A DNA stretch of 64,000 nucleotides, taken from Desulfitobacterium dehalogenans ATCC 51507 (lineage in GTDB: Bacteria > Bacillota > Desulfitobacteriia > Desulfitobacteriales > Desulfitobacteriaceae). The notes below the pieces were generated by a model that searched no databases, was not told the origin of the DNA, and saw only the letters and a list, made by a program, of their open reading frames with translations. The translations under genes were made by a program, and so were the position numbers. The DNA is taken from contig NC_018017.1 of assembly GCF_000243155.2 (NCBI RefSeq), forward strand, positions 2,294,001 to 2,358,000, given 5' to 3'. This document shows, in pieces, positions 8,301-17,044 of this stretch. Position 1 is the stretch's first letter. The number at the start of each line of letters is the position of its first letter.

Positions 8301-9313
8301 GCCAAGGGCACAGAGAACACCGTATTCTTGATTTCGTCCAGTTTCTTTTTGGCTTCATCACGTGCTTTTTTACTTTCTTCTCGTAATCGCTTTATTTCTT
8401 CCTCATCCATCAAGGAGTCCATTGACCCCTTTTTGCTTCCTCGTGGGAGGCTTGGGAAAGCTGCCGCTGCCATAAAGGCAGTCTCGATTTCACTCCAGGT
8501 CCCTTTCTCCACTACTTTCTGTAAAAAATCCAGCCTGGATTTATCATCCTGTAGAGCGGGAGCATAATGAATAGGGCCGCCCTGCGATTCTGCTATCTGA
8601 TAAGCCCGCTCCAGTAAGACAAAGCCTTCCTCTACTTTATCCTGAATCCCCTGCCGAACCACCCGTCCCCATGGGCTTTGCATAAGGTCATCAAGGCTGT
8701 TCCAATCATAAGCTGCAGGCAGATCCTCCAGCCATTCTCCAGGATGGACCTGGCTCATAGCGAATTCGTGGAGCCTGAGGATGGATTCCATCAAGGGTTG
8801 ATCATCACGATCTGTGCCAAAGGCATCCACTAAACCTTGAAATGCAGGCGTCTCTTCTGAATAATAAGCTTCAAACAGATCTTCAAGAGTATCTTGACGA
8901 AGAAGATCCGCTTCCGCCTCATCCGCCACGCGGAAAGCAGGATCCAGCTCGATGAGATAGAAATACTGACGAATCAGCTCCATGCAAAATGAATGAAGGG
9001 TAGTAATACTGGCTCGGTAAAGTAAGGCTCTCTGTTGCAGTAGGTGTTCAACTTGAGCAGGTTCCGTCGCTGAAAAGAGAGCTTCATCCAAAGCTTTCCC
9101 TATTCGTTCCCGCATTTCTGCTGCTGCTGCTTTAGTAAAGGTTACTACAAGAAATCGATCCACATCGACTTTCTCGTCTGCATCGGTAATACGATTGAAG
9201 AGTCTTTGGACAAGGACCGCAGTCTTACCTGAACCAGCGGCTGCTGCCACGAGAATCTGCCCCTTCAAGTCAATGGCGGCCTGCTGTGCGGGGGTCCACT
9301 TTGGATTACTCAT
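5315..9313 (-). CDS. addA: ATP-dependent helicase/nuclease subunit A (AddA)
   Basis: AddA is the UvrD-like helicase and 3'-strand nuclease of the AddAB complex, which resects double-strand breaks and loads RecA at Chi. Visible motifs are Walker A AAAGSGKTAV near residue 27, helicase motif II DEYQDINP near 409, GDVKQSIYRFR near 441, TVHSSKGLEFP in the helicase core, the LTRGKERLFLFG motif VI region, and a C-terminal RecB-like nuclease with GIIDAVLL and the catalytic IIDFKTDN near 1263. At 1332 residues it is slightly long for the family. I take ATG 9313 as the start because AAAGGAGG lies 9 bases upstream. The start lies inside the end of addB (8-base overlap), indicating translational coupling. 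Confidence 0.96.
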   Translation of the reverse strand: MSNPKWTPAQQAAIDLKGQILVAAAAGSGKTAVLVQRLFNRITDADEKVDVDRFLVVTFTKAAAAEMRERIGKALDEALFSATEPAQVEHLLQQRALLYRASITTLHSFCMELIRQYFYLIELDPAFRVADEAEADLLRQDTLEDLFEAYYSEETPAFQGLVDAFGTDRDDQPLMESILRLHEFAMSQVHPGEWLEDLPAAYDWNSLDDLMQSPWGRVVRQGIQDKVEEGFVLLERAYQIAESQGGPIHYAPALQDDKSRLDFLQKVVEKGTWSEIETAFMAAAAFPSLPRGSKKGSMDSLMDEEEIKRLREESKKARDEAKKKLDEIKNTVFSVPLAEQIPFLKKMAELIATLAQVTQQFAQNYQIAKRQKNIVDFSDLEHYALHLLTKDKQPTDIALKLQEYYAEVLVDEYQDINPVQERILQLVSRQHEEDANLFMVGDVKQSIYRFRMADPGLFLRKYADFPHYREGEEASPNLVIDLNQNFRSRPEVIQGINYLFYQIMTEGAGEIAYDEQAALRPGAKFVSSSELRTAEGPIEVHLFDPKTIDLSTGQDGGTEDEFVGFDQDRELESGDDESSIEEAESARIEARLVAARIQKMVLGHEFQVYDKELGDYRPVQYSDIVILMRSLASVASVYAEEFQSAGIPVYAETNSGYFGTNEVDTILSLLKIIDNPRLDIPFAAVLRSPLVGMNGTELGKLRSLLPKGDFYETMVLTFWASNAHQQEKLGNGFYSEVREILAKHQEILPQIEIKTKHILDTSPEIKGKVDSFLPKLHEWRQRSRRTSLADLLWHLYEDTGYLAYVGTLPSGAQRQANLRILYDRACRYEATNYRGLFRFLRFLEKFQAQGKDLGSASTVGEKENVVRFITVHSSKGLEFPVVFMTGLGKRFNTRSLSSQLLLHSQLGVGIPLIDIENQVRYPSIIQYAVKERLWQEALAEELRIFYVALTRGKERLFLFGHHHKLIEAINKWQSLSLSCSGIAFPNGQLRGAKTYLDWIGPALIRHPEDLFKLGRSPLESVLPDGSSQWKVIVHERIAGRALSQDGETVQDKAIHEEAETTETQVPETMGIDMENFKEEVFKQLDWQYPYSEGANQSAKTSVSELKRQLPWYSDHEYEFQPSLSTPGFLRPQFILSQKELTPAERGTAVHAAIQHLPLADWRDIWDSLSQEVRESMLKEYIDSLVRREILTVEQGRAVALALLRNLLDSISGRHLFEAEEVRREVPFNLSLRLKTQKEPVLVQGIIDAVLLSHQEHWARIIDFKTDNLAGVSDPEPTLIDRYALQLGVYALAVERLLKIPVRECVIYATSVQREFVMPKEVIQAALESVVMM

Positions 9314-12300
9314 GTAAGTTATCCTCCTTTCCGGCACCTGCTTCATCTTCACCTAACCAGATGAGCTCCTGCGTCCTTTGACTATTGTCTGTATCCTTCA
9401 GAGGACTCTTTTGGTCGGATGCCAAACTATCAGGCACCGAAACGTACTGCTCAGAATCTTGGCTTTCCACACGATTCCAAAAATCTTCATCCTGTATAAC
9501 CGGTAAATTCCGATATTTATTCTCGGGCAGATAGGGATCAAAATGACATAGTGGTTTGTAGGAGCAAAATTGGCAGGCTGTATTCTTGCCCTGCTTATAA
9601 GGAGTAATTGAAATATCACCATTTAAGAGGGCCTCACCGCTGCGACGCAGGAAATACTGGAGATGCCTTCTGAGGAGGGCAAACTGCTCTTCCGTAAGAG
9701 TTGGAGAGCCCTTTTTGAATTCTCCATTCTTGTTGAATTTTACGCCCAGCAAGTTAGAATTCTCCAGGTCGCGATCCATGGCCATCAGGACCTGACGGTC
9801 GGCCAGTAAATAGCCCTTGACTTTAACCGCTTTAATACGATCCTTTTCTAATTCCTCAGGATAGAGCAGTGTTTTTGATTTCAGTTGAGGCTCAAGAACT
9901 GGAAAATATAAAAAACCTGCAGGGTGAATATTGTTTAGGCTTTTAAGATCTTGAGAGGTATCTTTGGGTATGGAGTCCATAAATGCCTCCGGTAGACTTG
10001 AGGATGATAATAGAATCTGTGCACCCTGCAAGGCCGCATCGAGGTATGCTAAAAGCTGCAAATCCAGTCCATAGTAAATCTGATTTAAGTTGACATGAGC
10101 TTCTCGGGATTTATAATCAAGAATCCTTAAGTAGATTTCATTACCGAGAATGGCCCCATCAATACGATCAATCTGACCTCTGAGAATAAGAGAGCTGCCG
10201 CCACTTAGTTCCACTTCCAACGGCGGTAATGTATCCTGAGGGCCAAATTTTACTTCCAATTCGATAGGCACGAACTCTCCCTGGCGGGCATGTTCCCCTA
10301 AGACTCGAACCGCATGATGGACGGTTCGCTTAAGCTTATGGGTTAAGTAGCGATAACGAGCATTGCTCAAAAGGATTTTGTTCTGCAATTGCAGGACGAT
10401 TTGATCGGCTGCCTCATTAACCAACTGCCAGGATTGCTCTTTATTGAGCTCTCCCCAATCAAGCTCCCTCTCTCTCAAGGCAACGGCATAATCATGTAAT
10501 ACTGCATGGAAGAATTGCCCCATATCCGGTGGGGAAAGACGGTAATTGGAGCGCTCTTTCAGCTTAAGTCCATATTGAGCAAAGTGGGCAAAGGGACAAC
10601 GTGCGAATTGTTCCAGTCGGGAAACACTGGTAACTAAACGTTTTCCATAAAGTTGCCTGGCCAAAGGTTGAGGCAGTTTCTCTTCATGGTTTTGATCGCT
10701 GATCCCTTTTTCCAGCAAAAGGACTTGGGGAAAAGCTTCAGTTTTGGTAAGAAACCAAGACCGTATTGCTTGCCATAAAGGAGAAAGAGATGTCCCTTGA
10801 CGGAGTTTCTGAAGATGAAGGGCGTAAGCCGGTAACAAAGCGTAGGGATGAGGAATGAGATCCAAATCTTCCGTATCAAGACTGAGATACCTTTCTTGTA
10901 ACCCAGGAAAAATCGCCTTCATCCGATTAATCACCGGAGACACCGTTAACCCTCTACCCTCCTCATCGGTAAGAGGATAGCTGATATATAACCGTTCTTT
11001 AGCACGGGTAAGTGCAGTATAGATAAAATAGTGTTCCTCGTACACCTGCACCTTTCCTTTGGGGGCCAGTATGATCCCTTTTCTTTCTAGACGGAGTCTC
11101 TCTAATTCATCAAAAACTCCTTCATTAGAAGGCTTTCCCGGTAGGATTCCATCATTGGCTCCTAATAAAAAGAGAACCGCCGTTTCAGGATTGCGGGATC
11201 GATCCAGTGAGCCTACCAAAACTTGATCATAGCCGGGAGGAATCAAGCCCAGCTTCAAATTCTCTAGACCAGAAGTAAGAATCATCGCAAAGTCAGCCAG
11301 ATCCATAACTTCCTCTCCTAAGCTTGCCACCATTTCATCCAAGACTTGTATCACAGCGTCCCAAATTTGGTTTTGCAATTGTGCCTCTGCTAAATCTCCC
11401 CGGCTACGGGCTACCTCAGCCCAATCCTGAAGATGTTCGGGAACCTTCAGGCGGATGAGGAGCTCATAAATTGCCTCAGTGATTTGAGCAACGGTTACAG
11501 GGCTGCCGCAAGCTTCATGGTGAGGACGGAGGGCTTGTTCAAGAGGGCTAAGTATTTCATAAATAATCCGTCGGACTTCGTTAAGATTTTCTGCTTCTTC
11601 TATGTCCTTAGGGTCAGGGTAATACTTCCAGGGGTGATTGCCTCTCCATGCACTGCCATGGATTCCATAAGCAAGGCAGTAGTTTTCCAATCGATCAATA
11701 CGGTCTTTACTGCACGGAAAGAAATCAGTTTTTAAACAGCGAAAAAGAGGCTCATAGGCCCAATCGGTTTGAACCGCTTCGATAGCCGATAAAAGCAATT
11801 CCAACAGAGGATGATGAATAACCGGACGTTTATGGTCTAAGAAATAAGGTATATCATGAGCATGGAAAACCTGTTCGATTATCCCTTGATAGCCCGCTAA
11901 ATCGCGGGTTACGACGCTACAATCCCGCCACATCTTGCCCTCCTCCCTGGCAAGGCGTCTAAGCTCCCGTGCGATTCCCTCGATCTCAGCTCTTTTATTG
12001 GCTGCGGGAAATAGGGCGATTCCCGGAGGATAGAGATCTGTGGAGCCCCCTGACTTAAATGCTTTAGTAGGATAAGCATTATAGAAACGCTCAAGATGCT
12101 TTAGCCCTGCATTCTGAAACCGATGGGTTTCCGTAAGTTCAACATAGGTGATGCGGGATTTAGAATCTCGGGCTAAATTAACAAGCCCTTGGTAAGTCTG
12201 AAAAGGCTCATAAAAAAGTTCCTCACCGGGCTTAAACTGAGGATTTCTCCCTTTAATCAGTTCAGGATCAAGGGGTAATGAAATAGTTATCTCAGAAACC

Positions 12301-12950
12301 GTTCCCAGCATGGATTGAATAATATAAAACTCTTGAGGTGTAAATCCTTTAAACCCATCCACCCAAATTCTCGCCCCATGGAGAAAAGGAGCCTGAGAGA
12401 TTTTTTCAGCCACCAGGTTCAGTTCGTCATCAGGATCCCTTACATCGAATCCTAAGGACTTATTCAATTCCTCATAGAGAAACGCTAATTCATAGGTCTT
12501 TTGTAATAGTAGTTCATCAGAATCTTGAATTCCTCTTAGTTGGTCCGGGGTGATACGGTAAATTTTAAATTCCGCAATGGCCTGAGCTAAGAGGTCAGCC
12601 ATTCCGGGACGGGTAGCCGAACGAGCAAACACCCGCAAATCAGAACGATATTTTAAAAGCAGGCGGCGCAAGAGCATTCTCTTGCCCACTTCTCCAATCG
12701 GTGTCTTTCCTCCCCCACCTAATTCCGAAAAAACTCGCCAACCTAAACGACGAAAGCTCAAGACTTGAGCTCTGAGTATTCCACCGGATTGAGGATCATG
12801 AGCCAAGCTCATCTCCATTTGATGGGTAGCCTGTTCAGGAACGAGAAGAATGAGAGGTAAGCCCTCAGGATTCTCCTGGCTTTCTCTACGTATCTCATTC
12901 AAGCAGAGTGTGCTTTTTCCCGTACCCGCCCGCCCCAATATAAAACGCAT
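9306..12950 (-). CDS. addB: ATP-dependent helicase/nuclease subunit B (AddB)
   Basis: AddB is the Chi-recognising, 5'-strand-cutting partner of AddA. The N terminus carries Walker A GRAGTGKST within the first 15 residues. The C-terminal nuclease has LRILDYKS near residue 947. The four iron-sulfur cysteines that hold the nuclease domain together are visible: FARCPF near 783 and the CxxCx5C cluster CQFCSYKPLC near 1124-1133. ATG 12950 (MRFILG) is chosen over upstream in-frame codons because it matches the conserved family N terminus and has GAGGTG just before it. 1214 residues is a normal length. It is the first gene of the addBA operon. Confidence 0.96.
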   Translation of the reverse strand: MRFILGRAGTGKSTLCLNEIRRESQENPEGLPLILLVPEQATHQMEMSLAHDPQSGGILRAQVLSFRRLGWRVFSELGGGGKTPIGEVGKRMLLRRLLLKYRSDLRVFARSATRPGMADLLAQAIAEFKIYRITPDQLRGIQDSDELLLQKTYELAFLYEELNKSLGFDVRDPDDELNLVAEKISQAPFLHGARIWVDGFKGFTPQEFYIIQSMLGTVSEITISLPLDPELIKGRNPQFKPGEELFYEPFQTYQGLVNLARDSKSRITYVELTETHRFQNAGLKHLERFYNAYPTKAFKSGGSTDLYPPGIALFPAANKRAEIEGIARELRRLAREEGKMWRDCSVVTRDLAGYQGIIEQVFHAHDIPYFLDHKRPVIHHPLLELLLSAIEAVQTDWAYEPLFRCLKTDFFPCSKDRIDRLENYCLAYGIHGSAWRGNHPWKYYPDPKDIEEAENLNEVRRIIYEILSPLEQALRPHHEACGSPVTVAQITEAIYELLIRLKVPEHLQDWAEVARSRGDLAEAQLQNQIWDAVIQVLDEMVASLGEEVMDLADFAMILTSGLENLKLGLIPPGYDQVLVGSLDRSRNPETAVLFLLGANDGILPGKPSNEGVFDELERLRLERKGIILAPKGKVQVYEEHYFIYTALTRAKERLYISYPLTDEEGRGLTVSPVINRMKAIFPGLQERYLSLDTEDLDLIPHPYALLPAYALHLQKLRQGTSLSPLWQAIRSWFLTKTEAFPQVLLLEKGISDQNHEEKLPQPLARQLYGKRLVTSVSRLEQFARCPFAHFAQYGLKLKERSNYRLSPPDMGQFFHAVLHDYAVALRERELDWGELNKEQSWQLVNEAADQIVLQLQNKILLSNARYRYLTHKLKRTVHHAVRVLGEHARQGEFVPIELEVKFGPQDTLPPLEVELSGGSSLILRGQIDRIDGAILGNEIYLRILDYKSREAHVNLNQIYYGLDLQLLAYLDAALQGAQILLSSSSLPEAFMDSIPKDTSQDLKSLNNIHPAGFLYFPVLEPQLKSKTLLYPEELEKDRIKAVKVKGYLLADRQVLMAMDRDLENSNLLGVKFNKNGEFKKGSPTLTEEQFALLRRHLQYFLRRSGEALLNGDISITPYKQGKNTACQFCSYKPLCHFDPYLPENKYRNLPVIQDEDFWNRVESQDSEQYVSVPDSLASDQKSPLKDTDNSQRTQELIWLGEDEAGAGKEDNLHE

Positions 12951-13110
12951 ACTCACCTCAAGTGCTCCTCTCGTGATTGGTATATCCATAATTAACATTA
13001 TAACATGGCGAAAGAACCCATTTTTAAGCTCTAAAAACTTATCCATTCTGTACGTATAAAAAAAGATAAGTCTAAATAAGATGTACTAAAACCTTTCCGG
13101 GAGGATCAAT

Positions 13111-13695
13111 GTGAAAAAAATCATCCCTTGGGTAATACTCATCATTTTGGTCTGTCTCATATTTTATCCTCAACCAAGTCGGTTCGCAAATACGACGATT
13201 CCAAAAATGAATTCTCATGTCCTGAATAAAGAAATCAGGCTACAATTACCCGCCACCATGCAAATTGTGGAGAATCGGATAGAGAATCGCCACCAGCTAC
13301 ACTACAGTGCTTATTTAAATGACGAACAGTTCGCATTGAGAGGATATATTCAATTATGGCAGATCGACGATCTTGAGCATTATCTTCAGAAAAGTAAAGA
13401 AATGAGCACCTTTGATTTTTATACTTATTCCCTTAATAACACCCACATCGGAGATTTTAAAGGAATCTTGAATAGTTGGGGGGCCTCTTTCGGAGAATCG
13501 GCCAAACTATCCGGCAAGGAATACTGGTTGCACACACCCAATCAAAAGGTGCTGAGAATCGTTTTCCTCACTAAGGATACTCATTTTAACGAAGAACAGT
13601 TAAAAACAATGGGCACTATTCTCTCTTCCCTCAATTGGTTAGGTGAGCCCGATATGAGCAAGCAAACTTATATTGAGATCATGGGAGAAAATTAA
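13111..13695 (+). CDS. membrane-anchored protein of unknown function, 194 residues
   Basis: I do not recognise the family. Residues about 4-22 form one hydrophobic helix followed by a short linker, so the rest is probably outside the membrane. The body has alternating strands and helices (LRGYIQLWQIDDLEHYL near residue 80, SWGASFGESAKLSGKEYWLH near 130) and could be a small ligand-binding or sporulation-associated domain. The start is GTG 13111: an ATG two bases upstream runs straight into a stop codon, and GGGAGG lies 7 bases before the GTG. It is followed after 22 bases by a lipoprotein gene on the same strand, a likely two-gene operon divergent from addBA. Confidence 0.8.
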   Translation: MKKIIPWVILIILVCLIFYPQPSRFANTTIPKMNSHVLNKEIRLQLPATMQIVENRIENRHQLHYSAYLNDEQFALRGYIQLWQIDDLEHYLQKSKEMSTFDFYTYSLNNTHIGDFKGILNSWGASFGESAKLSGKEYWLHTPNQKVLRIVFLTKDTHFNEEQLKTMGTILSSLNWLGEPDMSKQTYIEIMGEN

Positions 13696-13717
13696 TAATT
13701 ATTAAGGAGTGGCCAAT

Positions 13718-14041
13718 ATGCTTAACAAGCCGGCAAAAATAATAACTTGGGCAGGACTCATGTTATTTATGGGATTCCTTATCGCGGGGTGTGGTGCGAC
13801 GACTCCTACCGCTGCTCAAAGTGACCTAACCCCTAACCAAGCAGCGGAGCTAGTTTATCATGATTTATCCTTCCATAATATCGGTGTCGAAAAGGTAAAT
13901 GTAACTCAATGCACATTTAAGGATGCCCGTACAGCTGTAGTGGCTGTGACCTATTTAACTCTTGACGGAAGAAACATCTCACAGAATGTAACCTTAATCA
14001 AGTTGAATGGTCAATGGCAAATAGATGGTCACGATCACTAA
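13718..14041 (+). CDS. small lipoprotein of unknown function
   Basis: A protein of 107 residues with a lipoprotein signal: basic start, hydrophobic core GLMLFMGFLI, lipobox IAGC. The mature part begins with a Thr/Ala-rich linker and continues as a roughly 75-residue domain with a strand pattern (TAVVAVTYLTLDGRNIS, NVTLIKLNGQWQIDGH) like small NTF2-like or DUF-type secreted domains. ATG 13718 is chosen because AAGGAG lies 8 bases upstream; an in-frame GTG at 13709 overlaps that site. It ends 5 bases before the convergent YitT gene, leaving no room for a terminator outside coding sequence. Confidence 0.8.
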   Translation: MLNKPAKIITWAGLMLFMGFLIAGCGATTPTAAQSDLTPNQAAELVYHDLSFHNIGVEKVNVTQCTFKDARTAVVAVTYLTLDGRNISQNVTLIKLNGQWQIDGHDH

Positions 14042-14046
14042 ATCCG

Positions 14047-14892
14047 CTATTCAAGAGCGAATCCTTGCCCGACAACCTCAGAAGCGGTCTGCACGATAAT
14101 AAAAGAATGAGGATCTTCTTCCCGAACGATTCGCTTTAAATGTCCCAACTCAGATATGCTCACCACGCATAGTATGACATTTTTTTCTGCTGCAGAATAT
14201 CCTCCCTGTCCGTGAAGAAATGTCACTCCTCGTCCCAATTCTTGGAGAATGCGCTGAATCAATTGCTCCGATTGAATCGATATGATGGTTACTGATTTTG
14301 CAGGGAGACCACTGGATATTACATCCACTAGCTTGCTGAAAGTAAACATGGATACTAAAGTATAAAGAGCCATTTTAGGACCTAAGACCGCCCAAGATGC
14401 AATAATAATCAGAGCATTGATCACCAGCATCGTGGTCCCCATAGCCCAGCCAAAACGGCGCTGGATAACTTTAGCGATGATATCTGTTCCCCCCAGACTT
14501 CCACCTAAGCGGAATACAAAGCCTGAGCCAACTCCTCCGAGTACACCGCCATAAAGTGCACCAAGAAATACATCATTTAATTCTAGGGGTTGAATCCCTT
14601 TGAAAAAATCTAAAGCGATGGAATAAACAATAATTCCGAAAAAAGTTTTGATAACAAATATTCGATTAACTTCTTTCCAACCTAGGATAAACAGAGGAAT
14701 ATTGAGAACGAAGTTTACAATGCCGATCGGTAATCCTAAAGTATAGAATAAAAGTAAAGCAATCCCGCCGATGCCGCCTCCCCCAAGGCCCGCCTGTACG
14801 ATGAAGCCCTGGACGCTATAAGCGGCGATGATCGCTCCTAAAGCGATGCCAATAAACCTTCCGATCCTCTTTATCACATCCCACTTTTTCAA
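14047..14892 (-). CDS. YitT family membrane protein
   Basis: A protein of 281 residues with five or six N-terminal membrane segments, opening with the conserved GxGGGGIGGIALLLFY region, then a cytoplasmic C-terminal DUF2179 domain (SVTIISIQSEQLIQRILQEL... EDPHSFIIV). Both parts are diagnostic of the YitT/DUF161 family. Its members are widespread in Firmicutes, and their substrate or role is not established. The gene is transcribed alone from the minus strand. The 244-base gap after 14892 contains the terminator of the neighbouring sigma operon and no other gene I can see. Confidence 0.92.
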   Translation of the reverse strand: MKKWDVIKRIGRFIGIALGAIIAAYSVQGFIVQAGLGGGGIGGIALLLFYTLGLPIGIVNFVLNIPLFILGWKEVNRIFVIKTFFGIIVYSIALDFFKGIQPLELNDVFLGALYGGVLGGVGSGFVFRLGGSLGGTDIIAKVIQRRFGWAMGTTMLVINALIIIASWAVLGPKMALYTLVSMFTFSKLVDVISSGLPAKSVTIISIQSEQLIQRILQELGRGVTFLHGQGGYSAAEKNVILCVVSISELGHLKRIVREEDPHSFIIVQTASEVVGQGFALE

Positions 14893-15093
14893 GTGAAATA
14901 CCTCCTTATTCTCTCCATATATTATGCTTATCCAGAATTATTATATGTCCTCTCCTTTCATTCTTTGGCATCTCACTCCTATAACATAAGGTATTATGTA
15001 TTCCTTGAATAACTTTTCCCAGTAATAACACTATATTACCATGAAGATGAGTTGATGAAAATTAACTCTTGATGCTGCCGCCAAACAAAACAA

Positions 15094-15119
15094 AAAGCTT
15101 ACGCATCTATACGTAAGCT
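15094..15119 (-). terminator. terminator of the ECF sigma/anti-sigma operon
   Basis: Stem AGCTTACG / CGTAAGCT with an 8-base loop. On the minus strand it is followed by a T tract. Confidence 0.85.
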
Positions 15120-15136
15120 CTTTATATTGCTCTATA

Positions 15137-16414
15137 CTATTTTTGACGTCTGACTTTCTTAACCGCCTTATAGGCTCCAAAGAGACCGGCACCTCCAAGA
15201 AGGTAAGGCAAGGCATAAGCAATTCCTACAACAAGGTAGTTGATACCGTTCCAGGTAGAGCTGATGGTTTTTAGAACAGCATCTTTGGCAGCCTGCCAAG
15301 TATTAGCCCAAGCAACAGGTCGCCAAGGATCATCCACGCTGACAGGATTGGGAGTGTTCTGAAAGTTAATGCTTACCGTGGAATAGGCAACCTGATGATC
15401 CCAAAGTTTGACTTGCCCCTGCAGCTGTTCGATCTGCATGCGTGTACTGCTCAAATAACTTTCGATCTGCAGAATCTCATCCACTGTTTTGGCCTCTTTA
15501 AAAATCTCCAGATAGCGTGTTTCCTGAGCCAGTAAATTCTTCAATCTTGACTGAGTATCATAATATTCATTGGTAACGTCATCGGAATCGGTAGAGCTAT
15601 TTAAAACCTTGCCAAACTCCTCCAGACGACCCTTGAAACCCTCCAATTGCTGGGAAGGAATCTTAAAGGTGGCATAAGCAGAACTGCTGCTTTGATGGTT
15701 GTTTTCTGAAGAATGAACCACATATCCCCCGAGGCCAGTTATCTCCTGAGTAACCAGCGCAAGAGCTTGCGAGACATCCTCAACCTGGAGGCTTGCATTC
15801 ATACTATAGGTGATTTTCTTGGCCAAGCTATCATCGGCTGGAGGAGTCTGGGGTTCCGGAACAGGCATAATAGGAGCTATTTCTTCAGCTGAACTCCTTA
15901 CATCATCCGCCATGATACCCATCCTAGGCGCGGCACCTGCACCATAGTTGTTCCCATTCTCCATTTCGGATTTTAGAGCCGCTTCTTTTGGGGAATTGTT
16001 CATCCCAACACTGGTATTGGCCGCTGAATCCTGTGCGGTGAATTTCGCCATGAAACCTGTCCTAAATCCTTGGGAGGAGTCCTTAAGGCTTTCCATACCA
16101 ATACCAATAAAAGCGAACATAACAATAGCTGCTACCGGGAGGGCCAGTTTCCATTGCCATCTCCACCAAAAAGATTTTAGCCTTCTCTGAACTTTTTCCC
16201 GAAGAGACTCCTTTGGCGGGAGATCTGGAATAAGAATATTCCTCGGTGATTGACCGAGAGAAGCACTAAGCTCTTCCTCACGAATCTTCTCTAGAGCAAG
16301 CTGTTTAATCCGTTCTTTTTTCTCAGAATCAGAGCGAAGTTCATGAAAGAAAAGCCTCATAGCCTCTAAATCGCCCTCCTGCTCCCATAGGGTATATGCA
16401 TCCTTTTTCATCAT
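15137..16414 (-). CDS. DUF4349 membrane protein, putative anti-sigma factor
   Basis: A protein of 425 residues. The cytoplasmic N terminus (about 1-90) is followed by a membrane helix near residue 95-115, a long external DUF4349 domain (ITYSMNASLQVEDVSQAL near 210, GLGGYVVHSSENN near 235) with a coiled-coil segment near 300-345 (EAKTVDEILQIESYL), and a second membrane helix near 395-415. The start codon overlaps the stop of the upstream sigma-factor gene (ATGA), the usual arrangement of a sigma factor and its membrane-bound inhibitor. The signal sensed is unknown. Two in-frame ATG codons are adjacent; GGGGG precedes them. Confidence 0.85.
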   Translation of the reverse strand: MMKKDAYTLWEQEGDLEAMRLFFHELRSDSEKKERIKQLALEKIREEELSASLGQSPRNILIPDLPPKESLREKVQRRLKSFWWRWQWKLALPVAAIVMFAFIGIGMESLKDSSQGFRTGFMAKFTAQDSAANTSVGMNNSPKEAALKSEMENGNNYGAGAAPRMGIMADDVRSSAEEIAPIMPVPEPQTPPADDSLAKKITYSMNASLQVEDVSQALALVTQEITGLGGYVVHSSENNHQSSSSAYATFKIPSQQLEGFKGRLEEFGKVLNSSTDSDDVTNEYYDTQSRLKNLLAQETRYLEIFKEAKTVDEILQIESYLSSTRMQIEQLQGQVKLWDHQVAYSTVSINFQNTPNPVSVDDPWRPVAWANTWQAAKDAVLKTISSTWNGINYLVVGIAYALPYLLGGAGLFGAYKAVKKVRRQK

Positions 16415-16920
16415 CGAATTCCCCCTGCATTCTCCAACTCGTAATACTTTCGGAAGCTTTTCTTTGCACGATACAGGAGACTATCCACAGCCTGTTGAGT
16501 TATCCCAAGAATCTGAGCTACTTCGATTGCGCTGAATCCTTCTATAAGTCTAAGTTGTATTACTGCAACTTGTTGTTCAGAAAGCTTGGACAGCGTTTCG
16601 CTTACGCTTAACACGGTTAATAAATGGTCACTATGATCTTCTGTTGCCTGGGTCGATTTTATTTCCTCACTTAAAGATACTATTTGTATCCCTTTTCCCT
16701 TACGGGTTCGGTAGAAATCAGCAATATGATGATAAGCTATACGAAGTGACCAAGATTTCAACGAACTCTTACCCTCGAAACTTGGTAATGCTCGCCAAAC
16801 TTTAGTAATCACTTCAGCGGTTACATCCTCAACATCACTTTGCGGTACCCGCAAACGTACAAAACGGTAAAGAATAGGAAAAAGTTCTTCATAAATCTCA
16901 TCAAAGGAGTCCGTTTGCAC
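16411..16920 (-). CDS. ECF-type RNA polymerase sigma factor
   Basis: A protein of 169 residues with sigma region 2 (EELFPILYRFVRLRV, EVITKVWRALPSF, LKSWSLRIAYHHIADFYR) and region 4 (LSEQQVAVIQLRLIEGFSAIEVAQILGI with the helix-turn-helix), and no regions 1 or 3, as in group 4 sigma factors. It directs RNA polymerase to a small regulon and is presumably held by the DUF4349 protein encoded next. It starts at GTG 16920 with GGAGG 10 bases upstream. ECF operons are often autoregulated; I could not identify its own promoter with confidence in the 124-base upstream gap. Confidence 0.92.
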   Translation of the reverse strand: MQTDSFDEIYEELFPILYRFVRLRVPQSDVEDVTAEVITKVWRALPSFEGKSSLKSWSLRIAYHHIADFYRTRKGKGIQIVSLSEEIKSTQATEDHSDHLLTVLSVSETLSKLSEQQVAVIQLRLIEGFSAIEVAQILGITQQAVDSLLYRAKKSFRKYYELENAGGIR

Positions 16921-17044
16921 TATGAGGAAACCTCCTCTCTCTTTCTGACTAATTTAGACGATGGAACGCTTGAATATCTGACGATATTCTCTTTTTCTAT
17001 TCCCCATAAAAGAAAGAAATCCTGCCTATAAGACAGAATTCCAG